Notes: generated from the sequence alone by a model not told the origin. Shown: positions 17,514-26,190, numbered from the stretch's first letter. The stretch: 41,476 bases of DNA from Lachnospiraceae bacterium (GCA_017416465.1 JAFQCK010000130.1:1-41476); one strand, 5' to 3'. Translations and numbers: made by a program.

Positions 17514-18761
17514 TTATTCTATAAAACAAGGTAAATCATATTCCTCCAAAACAATATCAATTTCAATCATATCATATATTTTATTTTCAATAAAATAAGA
17601 AAAAATAATATCTCTTTTATCGCAAGGCGATAATGCATAACCTGCTCTTGCAAGCAAATCCTTTGTTTCATCTAAATTAAGCTTTGCACCAATACATAAT
17701 CTCATAGCAGTTCCTTTATCAGGATGATAATTAGGATTTAACTTAATTTTAGAAAAAAGTTGTTTTGTAATAATGGCTCTTTTATAAACCTCTGAATTAG
17801 TTAAACCTCTTAATTCAATTAAATATAGTAAATACTCCTGAAATGTATCAGATAAATGCTTCATTCTTTCTTGCAAAGCAGTTTCATTTTGCGTGATAAA
17901 TTCTTCATAAGAAGTTTCTTCACAAGAATTTTTTTCTTTATCTCCATAATCTATACATGAATCTTCTCTACATAATGAAATAGTTTCTTCATCAAAACCT
18001 TTATCTCTTTCAGTTAAAGAAATATCAGAAAGTCTTTCCCTAGCTATATTAAAGTATGTTTTTCCAACTGTCTTACCTGTTAATTTAGATAATGAACTAA
18101 ACCTTTTAGGCTTTGTTTTTTTCAGCTTATCTTCAACATTATTTCGTTCAATCCTATAAGCATCATAACCCGGGTCATCTTTTCTTACTGACCCAAAATA
18201 TCTGTCATTATACTCTTCTTCTCTTTTATCACAAACATAATTATGGTCTATGTACGCCTCAATATCAGGATAGATATTAAGTCCCAATCTGGTTGATTCC
18301 GTGTCGAATACCACAAGATAAATAAGCATTTCGTGCTTAATCAAAAATCCATTTATCTCATCAACGGCGATTCTAATTCCTTCCTCCTTCGGATAACCAA
18401 AATTTCCTGTTGAAATAAGTGGAAATGCAATACTATTACATTTATTTTCGTATGCCAGTTCTAAACTTTTCTTATAACACGAACGTAACCTTTCTTCTTC
18501 ACCCGAGTTACCATCAATATATATAGGACTGGCAGCATGAATTATATATTTTGCAGGAAGTTTAAAACCGGGTGTAATAGCTACTTCTCCTGATTCTAAA
18601 TATCCAATCTTTTTCCTTTCTTCTAAAAGCTCTAACTCACCTGCTGCTTTATACACTGCCAAATCTGTACCTGTAGAATAAATCGGTCTTCTATTAGCCG
18701 TATTTACAATCACGTCAACTTCCATCCTTGTAATATCATTTCTAACAATCTTAAATGGCAT
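17514..18761 (-). CDS. macro-domain protein with C-terminal HTH-like domain
   Basis: 415 residues from ATG at 18761, seven bases after GGAG. Residues about 1-175 form a macro domain: VDVIVNTANRRP, TGTDLAVYKAAG and AFPLISTGNFGYP are the ADP-ribose binding loops. A charged linker follows. The last 120 residues form a helical domain (LRGLTNSEVYKRA, KQLFSKIK, LNLDETKDLLARAGYALS) that recalls an XRE-like helix-turn-helix. This suggests an ADP-ribose-responsive regulator or a deacylase tethered to DNA; that is inference. It leads the VWA and PARG genes but has its own terminator. Confidence 0.88.
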   Translation of the reverse strand: MPFKIVRNDITRMEVDVIVNTANRRPIYSTGTDLAVYKAAGELELLEERKKIGYLESGEVAITPGFKLPAKYIIHAASPIYIDGNSGEEERLRSCYKKSLELAYENKCNSIAFPLISTGNFGYPKEEGIRIAVDEINGFLIKHEMLIYLVVFDTESTRLGLNIYPDIEAYIDHNYVCDKREEEYNDRYFGSVRKDDPGYDAYRIERNNVEDKLKKTKPKRFSSLSKLTGKTVGKTYFNIARERLSDISLTERDKGFDEETISLCREDSCIDYGDKEKNSCEETSYEEFITQNETALQERMKHLSDTFQEYLLYLIELRGLTNSEVYKRAIITKQLFSKIKLNPNYHPDKGTAMRLCIGAKLNLDETKDLLARAGYALSPCDKRDIIFSYFIENKIYDMIEIDIVLEEYDLPCFIE

Positions 18762-18931
18762 TATCATTCTCCTCTATTAAAATATATTAATCTCTATTTT
18801 ACCTTTTTCATACTCAATTACAAGATATTTTATAACTTTATTTACCAAACATTTATATTCATCTAAAAAAATCATTTAAAACTTTTTCATATTGTGATAT
18901 ATTGATTTCTAAGTGAATGAAAATATTTTCT

Positions 18932-18967
18932 GAGACACAGGAAACTCTTCTATTTTCCGCGTGTCTC
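18932..18967 (+). other. hairpin in the 5' leader of the lipoprotein gene
   Basis: GAGACAC pairs with GTGTCTC, with an inner GGAAA/TTTCC stem. It lies 30 bases before the ATG at 18998. No T-run follows directly, so it may be a leader or stability element rather than a terminator. Confidence 0.45.
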
Positions 18968-18997
18968 TTCAAAAAAAATTTAGAAATGAGGATTACT

Positions 18998-20215
18998 ATG
19001 AAAAAAATAATAACAATTATGTGTGTTTTAACCACATCTATTTGTATGTTATGTAGTTGCGGAACCTCTAACAAGAAAAATTCTGCTAAACAACCTACAA
19101 AAGAAACAATTGAAAATTCCGATAATATTCAAAACGAATCTGCTTCTGATGACAATGATTCCAATAAAGATAATTCTAATGAAAACGAATCATTGACAGA
19201 TAATGATTACTTATACATCTACGATGACCTTCTTTTTAACACTTACAAATTCATAGTTGGTATGAACGAAGAAACTGAGCCTTCAGATGATCAAGTTGGT
19301 ATATTTGAAGCTTTACGTGGAGAAGCCCCTGAATCTGCATTATTAAAAGCCGGTTATTGCATAAAGGATTTAAGTGGTGACGGAATACCTGAATTATTAA
19401 TTTTTCAAATCGATGAAAACGATTCCGATTCTTATATCGGTTCAAGACTTTTGGCAGCATATACATATAAAGATAATGCTCCTTTAAATATTTTCGTCGG
19501 TACATCAAGAAACAGATATTATCTTTTTGATGACAATACAATATTTAATGAAGGTTCAAATGGTGCTGCTTATACGATTTTCGGAACATATAATTTATCA
19601 AAAGATGGAAGTGAATTAGTAACAAAAGATTTCTACTTCACATCACCAATCAATGATGATTACTCTAATATTGGATTTTTCCATAATACAAACGGTGATT
19701 TAGATATTTCAAAATCAAAAGAGTATGAAGGTTCTGAAGATGATTTTTGGAAAGTATCGACAGATTTATCTGCTAAAATTACATCCTATGAGGTTGCTCC
19801 TTTTGAAGTATTCCATGCCGGACCAGATGATGTAGTCGATACAAAATCACTACCTGTAAGCGGAGTATTTATTGAAGATACAACAATAGATATTAATCTT
19901 TGTCATCAGTTCGTTGCTGATACATCAGGCAATGAAGTACAAATCGTACTTTCTGCCAGTGAAAGAATAACTAACTTCCAGTTTAATTCACTTGAGTATA
20001 TTGAAACTTCCGATAATGAATCTGTTGATTTTTTGATGACTCCAATGTATTCATTAGATGAATTAACAAGTGATAAACCATTAGTTGTTACCTTAACTTT
20101 CTTTGGTACAATTCCTAGCTACGGAATTTCTTATACTGATGCAAATGGTACTGAAAGAAAATTCTTTTTAGAAGTAAGTGGTATGGATGGTTCACTTATG
20201 ATTACTGAATATTAA
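18998..20215 (+). CDS. putative lipoprotein, the only plus-strand gene
   Basis: 405 residues from ATG at 18998, six bases after GAGG; the frame is open upstream to 18917 but without a site. The signal peptide ends in the lipobox LCSC (Cys21). A Asn/Asp/Ser/Glu-rich spacer (about 25-70) follows, then a globular region with an LSGDGIPELLIF motif, reminiscent of FG-GAP/DUF-type calcium loops in Lachnospiraceae surface proteins. No catalytic motif is recognised. The gene points against all its neighbours and has its own terminator. Confidence 0.82.
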   Translation: MKKIITIMCVLTTSICMLCSCGTSNKKNSAKQPTKETIENSDNIQNESASDDNDSNKDNSNENESLTDNDYLYIYDDLLFNTYKFIVGMNEETEPSDDQVGIFEALRGEAPESALLKAGYCIKDLSGDGIPELLIFQIDENDSDSYIGSRLLAAYTYKDNAPLNIFVGTSRNRYYLFDDNTIFNEGSNGAAYTIFGTYNLSKDGSELVTKDFYFTSPINDDYSNIGFFHNTNGDLDISKSKEYEGSEDDFWKVSTDLSAKITSYEVAPFEVFHAGPDDVVDTKSLPVSGVFIEDTTIDINLCHQFVADTSGNEVQIVLSASERITNFQFNSLEYIETSDNESVDFLMTPMYSLDELTSDKPLVVTLTFFGTIPSYGISYTDANGTERKFFLEVSGMDGSLMITEY

Positions 20216-20229
20216 TTTATTTAATACTA

Positions 20230-20263
20230 ATGCAGCCCTTAAAAATTAGGACTGCATTTTTTT
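20230..20263 (+). terminator. intrinsic terminator of the plus-strand lipoprotein gene
   Basis: ATGCAG-CCC / GGA-CTGCAT stem followed by TTTTTTT on the plus strand. It ends at the stop codon of the convergent exonuclease gene. Confidence 0.88.
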
Positions 20264-20264
20264 A

Positions 20265-20933
20265 CTATTTCAACTGCTCCATCAAAGCACTAAAATCTAT
20301 CATATCACCCAGCGTCAAATTCTCCTTCTTAGGCTTTAACGCTTCCAACACAATCTTTAATACCTCATTACATTTTTCTTCGTCACGAACAATTGCAAAC
20401 AATTCCGCTGTATTTTTTGCATCACATAAAGCATCATGCATATGCCCTTCAAATCCAATTCCTGCATAATCCAAAGCCTTTTCCAAAGAAATAACTCTTT
20501 CAAGTCCTAACTTTTTCATATACTCTTTTTGAAAATCATACCAATTGTTAAGAGAACTTCCCTTAGCATCTTTGGGATAATTCTTAAGCTTCATCTCTGC
20601 AAGCATCTGATTATAATCACTATCACTCCAAGCATGAACCTCATATTCATCTCCATAAGATTTGCACCAATCCACAAACATCTTATATGCATCAGTAAAC
20701 TTCGGTGCATTGCCTACCATCTGCGTAGTTATTCCGGTCATTGTTTCATATTTTTTCTCAACACAATCATTATATTCTGGCTTTACTAATGTCTTAAACT
20801 CTCCCATTACAAGAAAATTCTCATCCATAATAACCGCACCGATTTCAATAATTTCTAATCTACAAATCTTCCTTTCTGCCTTGTACTCTTTTGCAATCGG
20901 ATTCATTTCTAAATCAGTAATTACGTAGTTCAT
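20265..20933 (-). CDS. DEDDh 3'-5' exonuclease (RNase T / Eri-1-like)
   Basis: 222 residues from ATG at 20933, preceded by GGAGGAGGA. The DEDDh acidic residues are visible: Asp7 and Glu9 in TDLEMN, the middle Asp in the WSDSDYNQM stretch and the HDALCDAKNT motif with His and final Asp. The family trims RNA or single-stranded DNA; Eri-1/KapD-like members act on RNA ends. The protein ends in a short extension after the nuclease fold. It is the next gene downstream of the PolC-like fragment, but the 258-base gap and internal promoter-like repeat argue for separate expression. Confidence 0.9.
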   Translation of the reverse strand: MNYVITDLEMNPIAKEYKAERKICRLEIIEIGAVIMDENFLVMGEFKTLVKPEYNDCVEKKYETMTGITTQMVGNAPKFTDAYKMFVDWCKSYGDEYEVHAWSDSDYNQMLAEMKLKNYPKDAKGSSLNNWYDFQKEYMKKLGLERVISLEKALDYAGIGFEGHMHDALCDAKNTAELFAIVRDEEKCNEVLKIVLEALKPKKENLTLGDMIDFSALMEQLK

Positions 20934-21038
20934 TCTTACTTCCTCCTCCATCTGTATATCCCAAATCATTAAATTACATTATATTTTTCACGTACCATAA
21001 TTTTATTTAATGCAAATTTGTCACATCTAAACTCTCAA

Positions 21039-21088
21039 AAAATCACTAATAATATTATATCACATATATTTATTTTTTCCATCCTTAT
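21039..21088 (-). repeat. 50-bp promoter-like repeat, copy 1
   Basis: It matches 26191-26240 at about 45 of 50 positions and contains TATAAT on the minus strand (in GTGATATAATATTA). It lies about 105 bases upstream of the exonuclease ATG. Confidence 0.7.
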
Positions 21089-21191
21089 AATTTATTCACT
21101 TCAATTCGCAAAGTAAATATTTTTAATTACTCTAAAATTGACATAACCAAAGAGACTGGTGATATATAAGTCTTTTTATTAATTCTCCTGA

Positions 21192-21866
21192 TTAACTATA
21201 ATCCGGAACTTCTTCCTTACTCATCATCTCTGCTGCATAAGCAATAACTTCATCATATCCTTTCTTTACCGCTTTATTCAAATCACCATAATTATATACG
21301 TTAAAATATTCCTCATAAAACTCATTTGGATATTTAATCTTAAAATACGCAAGTTTCCAACATAAAAATGCATACTCTATGCACTGTGTTCTTGATGACA
21401 AATAGTATATTTCATCACAGGCGCTTATATACCATTTTGGCACACCACTTAATTGCATCATTTCCTTATCAGATTGTTTAATCCTTCCCCCTCTTCTCAT
21501 TCTGTCTGCAATACGAAAAGCATCTTTATCATTAATTCCTTTGGATAAAAGATATTCAAATATATCTTCTCTCGTTGAAATAACATCCTTTAATGAAACT
21601 TCATTTTCCTTAATTAATTTATAAACATTTCCCCACCATGCACCAATTCCATGTATCAAACCTATCACTTTAACCAAATCTTCAAATGAATTAATCCTGA
21701 TATCATCAAGTATCTTAATTGCCCTCCATTCCTTAAATACCGGTAATCCTAACACTCCATACTTAACGCCTTCTATCTTTTCAGATGACACTCCTAAAAT
21801 TATATTATCTTCTTTAAGTTGTTTTCTCTTTCTGATTAAATTATTTTTTTCAATTATTTTACTCAT
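21192..21866 (-). CDS. orphan PolC-type DNA polymerase III fragment
   Basis: 224 residues. The order of blocks LGLPVFKEW, INSFEDLVKVIGLIHGIGAWWGN, LKDVISTREDIFEYLL, AFRIADRMRRGG, VPKWYISACDEIYYLSSR and LAYFKIKYPNEFYEEYF follows the region near the C-terminus of Gram-positive PolC (helix-hairpin-helix and following helices), whose relatives read SHGTDVWLGNA, VISCRDDI, FKIMEXVRKG and AYFKVHHP. The polymerase palm, PHP and exonuclease domains are absent, so it cannot polymerise alone. It could bind DNA or interfere with the replisome, or be a decayed fragment; the frame and ribosome site are intact. Confidence 0.75.
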   Translation of the reverse strand: MSKIIEKNNLIRKRKQLKEDNIILGVSSEKIEGVKYGVLGLPVFKEWRAIKILDDIRINSFEDLVKVIGLIHGIGAWWGNVYKLIKENEVSLKDVISTREDIFEYLLSKGINDKDAFRIADRMRRGGRIKQSDKEMMQLSGVPKWYISACDEIYYLSSRTQCIEYAFLCWKLAYFKIKYPNEFYEEYFNVYNYGDLNKAVKKGYDEVIAYAAEMMSKEEVPDYS

Positions 21867-21919
21867 TACGTATACCTACTTTCTTATTTTTACTAAATGT
21901 TTTAGATACATAAACTATT

Positions 21920-22014
21920 GGTTGTTATCCCTTATGCAATCAGGATTATTTTCACGCCTATCCTTAAGGCTTCAGTATCATAAGTTACCGAACTTTGGTT
22001 TCGTCCCCCAAAGT
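21920..22014 (-). ncRNA. candidate structured RNA leader, class unknown
   Basis: On the minus strand: a perfect 7-bp hairpin (ACTTTGG, loop GGGACGAAA, CCAAAGT; 22014-21992), then a 6-bp closing stem CTTATG/CATAAG (21984-21979 with 21936-21931) extended by GGT/ACC. Inside it, GCCT/AGGC and AGGAT/ATCCT overlap and could form a pseudoknot. It lies 54 bases upstream of the PolC-fragment ATG. It does not match a riboswitch class I know. The stretch 21867-22203 holds no gene. Confidence 0.45.
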
Positions 22015-22045
22015 AGGAAAATATTAAATTTCCAAGGAACAATTA

Positions 22046-22122
22046 AATAAAAAGAAACTATTTATTCTATGAGAATACAGAGTTTCCCCGTCTTTCTCAT
22101 TTTAAAATAGTTTCTTTTTATT
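22046..22122 (-). terminator. long hairpin terminator after the FliB-type gene
   Basis: 17-base arms AATAAAAAGAAACTATT (22046-22062) and its complement (22106-22122) surround a loop with a smaller GAGAA/TTCTC stem. A- and T-rich arms make it look bidirectional. It separates the FliB-type gene from the structured leader. Confidence 0.7.
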
Positions 22123-22203
22123 GATTTTTATATTATTGATTACTATAATTTTATATAATTCTTTGACATATAGTGTCACTGTATCTATTATTTTTATAAA
22201 ATT

Positions 22204-23277
22204 TTAAATATTATATTCTATATTCTCAATCGTATCAAGATTAATATCTGAATGTTCTAATTCTCTTGAATACATATAAGTTATAAAAACGATTTCATCA
22301 AAATCCAATTGCCTATCATTTTTTATCCATCGAGCGAGCAACATTTCATATATGCACACAAGACTTGTGACTGACATTTGTACTTTTCCAATAATATTTC
22401 CATCATACACTGCACCACAAAAATATGTAGATATAAAATACATTAACACCTGTTCCCACATAATACTATTTGCATGAATATTGTTATCAAGCCATTTTTC
22501 AAATTCTTTATGCAATTCATTACAGGCATAGGTATCTCCGCCATAAATAAGAGCTGCAGCTTCATCAGTCAAATCCGCCCATAAGTCATTTAAAACTTCA
22601 AGCTCATATAAACTTTTAAATCTAGGCAAAGTTTTTTGGTAGTAATCCTCTTCATTTAACGACTGAATCAGATTAGTTTCGTACTCATCAATAACATCAT
22701 TAATTCCGAAAATATCATCTTCATTTATTTTATTTTGACATTCCTTAGTAATTTCTATAATCTGATATGCTCTGTCCTTTATAGAAATTTCTCTATTTTG
22801 CAATATTTTGTATAATAAAATCCTCACATCTTCTAACAAAGAGAACATCAAATCATCAAAATCTTCGTATTCTTCAATCACATCATCTTCTTTTTCTATG
22901 AATGTCACTTTATCCTTAAGACTTAATATAATCTTTGCAACCTCAGGGCATGATAATGACAAAGTATATTCTCTTACATTTTCAAACTCTTCTATATGTC
23001 TTGGATAGCGGTCACATGTAACACATAGACTATCTTCGCCCCATTGCGTATACATATCACATAAATTATTCTCATTTAAGAATGCACAGCGTTTGCCTTT
23101 ACAATGATGAAACACTTCATTTTCCCAATCAATTCGTTCATCGCCTGTATGTTCTTTATTATATTTTTCCATAGATTCATCATCTATCAAAATCTGCCAG
23201 CCTGCACAGCAAGTGTCAATGCATTTGTCTGCTACACATTTGAATTTGTCATAATAATTTGGGTAGGTGTAAAGCAT
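22204..23277 (-). CDS. FliB family protein (flagellin lysine N-methylase type)
   Basis: 357 residues. The N-terminal cysteine cluster KCVADKCIDTCCAGW (Cys14, 19, 23, 24), followed by CxFLNENNLCDMY and LCVTCDRYPR, is the FliB/YkgJ-like metal-binding signature. FliB methylates lysines of flagellin in Salmonella; in Lachnospiraceae many FliB proteins occur away from flagellar genes, as here. The remainder is helical. GAGG is seven bases before the ATG. A terminator-like hairpin follows the gene, so it is probably a single-gene unit. Confidence 0.85.
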   Translation of the reverse strand: MLYTYPNYYDKFKCVADKCIDTCCAGWQILIDDESMEKYNKEHTGDERIDWENEVFHHCKGKRCAFLNENNLCDMYTQWGEDSLCVTCDRYPRHIEEFENVREYTLSLSCPEVAKIILSLKDKVTFIEKEDDVIEEYEDFDDLMFSLLEDVRILLYKILQNREISIKDRAYQIIEITKECQNKINEDDIFGINDVIDEYETNLIQSLNEEDYYQKTLPRFKSLYELEVLNDLWADLTDEAAALIYGGDTYACNELHKEFEKWLDNNIHANSIMWEQVLMYFISTYFCGAVYDGNIIGKVQMSVTSLVCIYEMLLARWIKNDRQLDFDEIVFITYMYSRELEHSDINLDTIENIEYNI

Positions 23278-23371
23278 GTGGTACCTCTTTTCCGGATGTT
23301 GTTATATCATCTTTTTTATTTAAAATAACATATATAGTCAATCATTGTTTATCTCTTGCTCGTTACTTGTA

Positions 23372-24025
23372 TTACCTTAATCCCTGCAAGTATTCGATTG
23401 CCTCATATACATTTGAAAATGTCATACTTTTTGTATTTAGCCACTGATTTCTTATATCAGTATCTTCTAACCCGGGTAATCCATCTGACAACAATGCTTT
23501 AACTGTTTTCTTTGCATTATCCATTGCAGTTTGGTAATTTACTGCTATTTTCTCAGTAGCTGCATAATTTCCTTTTTCATATGTTGGAATTAATTTTTTC
23601 ACTTCACTAATAACCTTTTCTTTTTCAGAAACCGTAATTAATTTTGGCGTATAATACTTGTAATGAAGCATAAACCAATATTCAATACAGCCACTTGTCA
23701 TAAGAAGTCTTACTCTTATTTCCTGTTTTTTTCTTAATCTACGAAGCTTTTTTATGATGTTAAATCGGTCATTCCATTTTGGTATATCCTTTTCTTCCAC
23801 ATCATAAAAAAACCAGATTTCATCGGTTACATCTATACTGTTCTTATACTTTGGAGATTTTGAAAATTTTGATTCCGCCTCTTCAAACAAACCTGTATCC
23901 GGTGGACGTTTTAAAACTGCAACATCTGCAAATGTCTTTTTCAAATAATCTGTATATGCCTGCTCACTCTCACCCTCACAAAATACATAGATAAGAGGCT
24001 TTGCTGATTTGACTTTACGAGGCAT
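23372..24025 (-). CDS. RloB-like protein, second half of an AbiL-type defence pair
   Basis: 217 residues. CEGESEQAYTDYLK near the N-terminus, DEIWFFYDVEEKD in the middle and CIEYWFMLHYKYY are the RloB family (AbiLii) blocks; the acidic residues in these are thought to form a TOPRIM-like nuclease centre. Its ATG overlaps the stop of the ATPase gene (TAATG), and its GGAGG lies inside that gene. Pairs of this kind act in abortive infection against phages in Lactococcus (AbiL) and are linked to restriction loci in Campylobacter (RloA/RloB). Confidence 0.88.
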   Translation of the reverse strand: MPRKVKSAKPLIYVFCEGESEQAYTDYLKKTFADVAVLKRPPDTGLFEEAESKFSKSPKYKNSIDVTDEIWFFYDVEEKDIPKWNDRFNIIKKLRRLRKKQEIRVRLLMTSGCIEYWFMLHYKYYTPKLITVSEKEKVISEVKKLIPTYEKGNYAATEKIAVNYQTAMDNAKKTVKALLSDGLPGLEDTDIRNQWLNTKSMTFSNVYEAIEYLQGLR

Positions 24026-25323
24026 TATTCCACCTCCTCAATCTCAATGTTAGGTGTAGCCCCATACTTACCAAGCAAATATCCTTTTCTTATATTCTCC
24101 GTTGTTCTGGTTCCAAACTCACTTATACTATAAAGCTCTGATGTCCCATCATCATTATCCTTATCCGCAAAATATAACTGATCCTTACGTAGTAATTCCA
24201 TATTCATAAGTTCTGTATTATGTGTTGTGAAAATAATCTGTGCTCCATTCGGATTCGTCTGCTTACTTTGGAACTTTGCCACAATAAAATCCACTAACAT
24301 CGGATGAAGCTCTTTCTCAATCTCATCAACAATAAGCAAACCACCTTTACTTAATACTGATTCTATTGCCGGTGCAAGAGACATTAATTTTCTAGTACCA
24401 TCCGATTCATCCGCTAATTCTAAATTATAAAGTTTTGTTTCTCCATTTGAATCTATCCCCTGATGTTTGGAACTTGCTTTTATCTCATTCATCCTTAACT
24501 GCGTCTCTGAATTATTCGATGTCTCCGATAAAATATTCATAAACTGCGTCAGTGCTACTTTAACACCTTCCGGTATATTCTCCGGAAAATTCAGGTCATC
24601 CTTAATTTCCTTGCTATCAATTTCAAACTTCATACTTTCAATACCAAAATCTGCTGCTTTTGCATACTCTGAAATTGCCTGTAACATATTAGCATCATTA
24701 CAATAATCCAATAATTGCTTAGGAATATCTGAATAATCTCTCGAAAAATAAATTAGTTCTCTAAACCATTTCATAGCATTTACGCATACTGCATCATTCA
24801 TAGTACAAGCCATTGAGAAAAAAAGCTGATTTTGTGCTACTGTCTCACTAATTAGCTTTCTTTTCGCTTTATCTTCCGTAAAATTAAAACTCTGATTCTC
24901 TCTATTAAAAACTAATGCTTTCTGTCCTTTTGGTGCATGATATAAGTATTCTTTATATACTTTTTCTTTTGTAGCCGAAAAAAAGTACCAATACTTAATT
25001 CCCTCTCGTGTAAAAATAAATTCAAATTCTGTTGGTTTATCCTTTGAATAGTCATTTAATGCAAATGGTATCACTGGAATTTTTGCATTTTCATGTTGTG
25101 TTCTTTGTGCATTTTTTATAAACTGAACAGCAAGCCAAAATGCACGAATGACATTACTCTTACCACCACCATTTTTCCCATAAATTGCAACACTTGGCAA
25201 AAGATTCATCGAATTATATGCAATCAAACAATTTTTAAAAGTTCCGAGTCCGGTTGCCTCCATAGATAATGTTGCATCATCACGAAATGATCTATAATTT
25301 TTAAATCTAAATTCTATTAGCAT
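24025..25323 (-). CDS. RloA/AbiLi-like AAA ATPase, first half of an AbiL-type defence pair
   Basis: 432 residues from ATG at 25323, seven bases after GGAGG. The start MLIEFRFKNYRSF and Walker A GKNGGGKSN (49-57) mark an ABC/SMC-like AAA_15 ATPase; Walker B LLIVDEIEKELHP and the H-switch TTHNTELM lie near the end. The middle part is the long insertion usual in OLD/RloA-type ATPases. It is thought to sense phage infection and control the nuclease partner encoded directly downstream. No other restriction or methylase gene is adjacent. Confidence 0.9.
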   Translation of the reverse strand: MLIEFRFKNYRSFRDDATLSMEATGLGTFKNCLIAYNSMNLLPSVAIYGKNGGGKSNVIRAFWLAVQFIKNAQRTQHENAKIPVIPFALNDYSKDKPTEFEFIFTREGIKYWYFFSATKEKVYKEYLYHAPKGQKALVFNRENQSFNFTEDKAKRKLISETVAQNQLFFSMACTMNDAVCVNAMKWFRELIYFSRDYSDIPKQLLDYCNDANMLQAISEYAKAADFGIESMKFEIDSKEIKDDLNFPENIPEGVKVALTQFMNILSETSNNSETQLRMNEIKASSKHQGIDSNGETKLYNLELADESDGTRKLMSLAPAIESVLSKGGLLIVDEIEKELHPMLVDFIVAKFQSKQTNPNGAQIIFTTHNTELMNMELLRKDQLYFADKDNDDGTSELYSISEFGTRTTENIRKGYLLGKYGATPNIEIEEVE

Positions 25324-25405
25324 TATCCCACCTCCTGACTTACTGTTATTATTATATGTGTTTATCAAAGGAAATGCAACCTATTTTATTAAATATTTTG
25401 ATTTT

Positions 25406-25558
25406 TTATCTTTGATTTCTTATTTTTCTCATTACCCATAACTTGTGTTCACAAATATAAATTCCATTTTCAATATTTGTTGCTGCATTAGGAAACCTCT
25501 TAAAAAACTCCCTATATTTTTCTCCCCATTCACCCTCTTTAATTTCCTCATCCCTCAA
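25406..25558 (-). CDS. possible 50-residue protein overlapping the DUF188 gene
   Basis: A TTG at 25558 opens a 50-codon frame that overlaps the last bases of the DUF188 gene and ends TAA at 25406. The product (EWGEKYREFFKRFPNA, GIYICEHKLWV) looks like a real soluble protein in residue make-up rather than a shadow frame. A GAGAGG sits four bases before the TTG. It may also be the remnant of a longer gene. I recognise no family. Confidence 0.35.
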   Translation of the reverse strand: MRDEEIKEGEWGEKYREFFKRFPNAATNIENGIYICEHKLWVMRKIRNQR

Positions 25559-25976
25559 TCATCCTCTCCAAATTCTCCTCAAACGCTCCTTCAATCCTAT
25601 CTCTCCCTAAGCCTTTCACCCTATGCTTGCTTTTTGCACGCTCCTTCTTAGCTATATGTCTCTCCATCAACAATCGTTCTATATTCTCATTCATATATTC
25701 TTTTCCACTATGATGAATCGCCTTTGCACCTTTACCCAGTACCATTGCAGCTACTCCATAATCCTGAGTTACAACAATATCATCTTTTTTACAAACTCCC
25801 ATCAACGCAAAATCAACTGCGTCCATACCCTTATCAACCACTCTGATCTCACTGTAGTCTGATTCAAGTATGTGTGCAGTATCAGCAAAAATTATCACGT
25901 CTAAACTATGTTTCTTCGCTATGTTTTCAATCTCTTTAATAACCGGACATGCATCTGCATCCACTAATATCTTCAT
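25548..25976 (-). CDS. YaiI/YqxD family protein (DUF188, PIN-like)
   Basis: 142 residues, the normal family length. It begins MKILVDADACPVIKEI and contains VVTQDYGVAAM and HHSGKEY, the hallmarks of UPF0178. The acidic residues Asp6, Asp8 and those in VTQDYG match a PIN-like nuclease fold, but the biological role of the family is not established. GGAGG lies five bases before the ATG. A 20-bp palindrome and a promoter-like repeat lie upstream. Confidence 0.93.
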   Translation of the reverse strand: MKILVDADACPVIKEIENIAKKHSLDVIIFADTAHILESDYSEIRVVDKGMDAVDFALMGVCKKDDIVVTQDYGVAAMVLGKGAKAIHHSGKEYMNENIERLLMERHIAKKERAKSKHRVKGLGRDRIEGAFEENLERMIEG

Positions 25977-26067
25977 TCGTACCTCCCAAATAAAAACTAG
26001 AAATTGTTATCATCAAAACCAAATAAATCTCAAAAAAATCCATCGTTTATAATATACCTACATTCAT

Positions 26068-26087
26068 AAATAACAACATTGTTATTT
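26068..26087. promoter_or_regulatory. 20-bp perfect palindrome upstream of the DUF188 gene
   Basis: AAATAACAA-CA-TTGTTATTT. The minus strand then continues TTGTTA, 16 bases, TATTAT, a plausible promoter whose -35 lies within the palindrome. This suggests an operator. The remainder of the 411-base gap 25977-26388 holds this, the 50-bp repeat at 26191 and a terminator at 26290. Confidence 0.5.
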
Positions 26088-26190
26088 CCATCTTTTACAC
26101 TATAATCCCATTTTATGTGTCCATAAACCAACCCAGTAATAAACAAAATAAACTACATAAAATAATTTTCCAATCCGAATTCCTATCTCT

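Noticed and set aside
21133-21180. Plus-strand hairpin AGAGACT...AGTCTTT followed by T residues.
   Set aside because: Short and imperfect, with no plus-strand gene ending there.
20265-21866. The DEDDh exonuclease and PolC fragment as halves of one broken polC gene.
   Set aside because: In PolC the exonuclease precedes the polymerase region; here the order of transcription is the reverse, the exonuclease is Eri-1/RNase T-like rather than PolC-like, and each gene has its own ribosome site.
21915-22016. Known riboswitch (c-di-GMP-I, THF, TPP, purine) in the leader of the PolC fragment.
   Set aside because: Key conserved segments of these classes are not present on either strand; only short coincidental words such as GTTACCGAA match.
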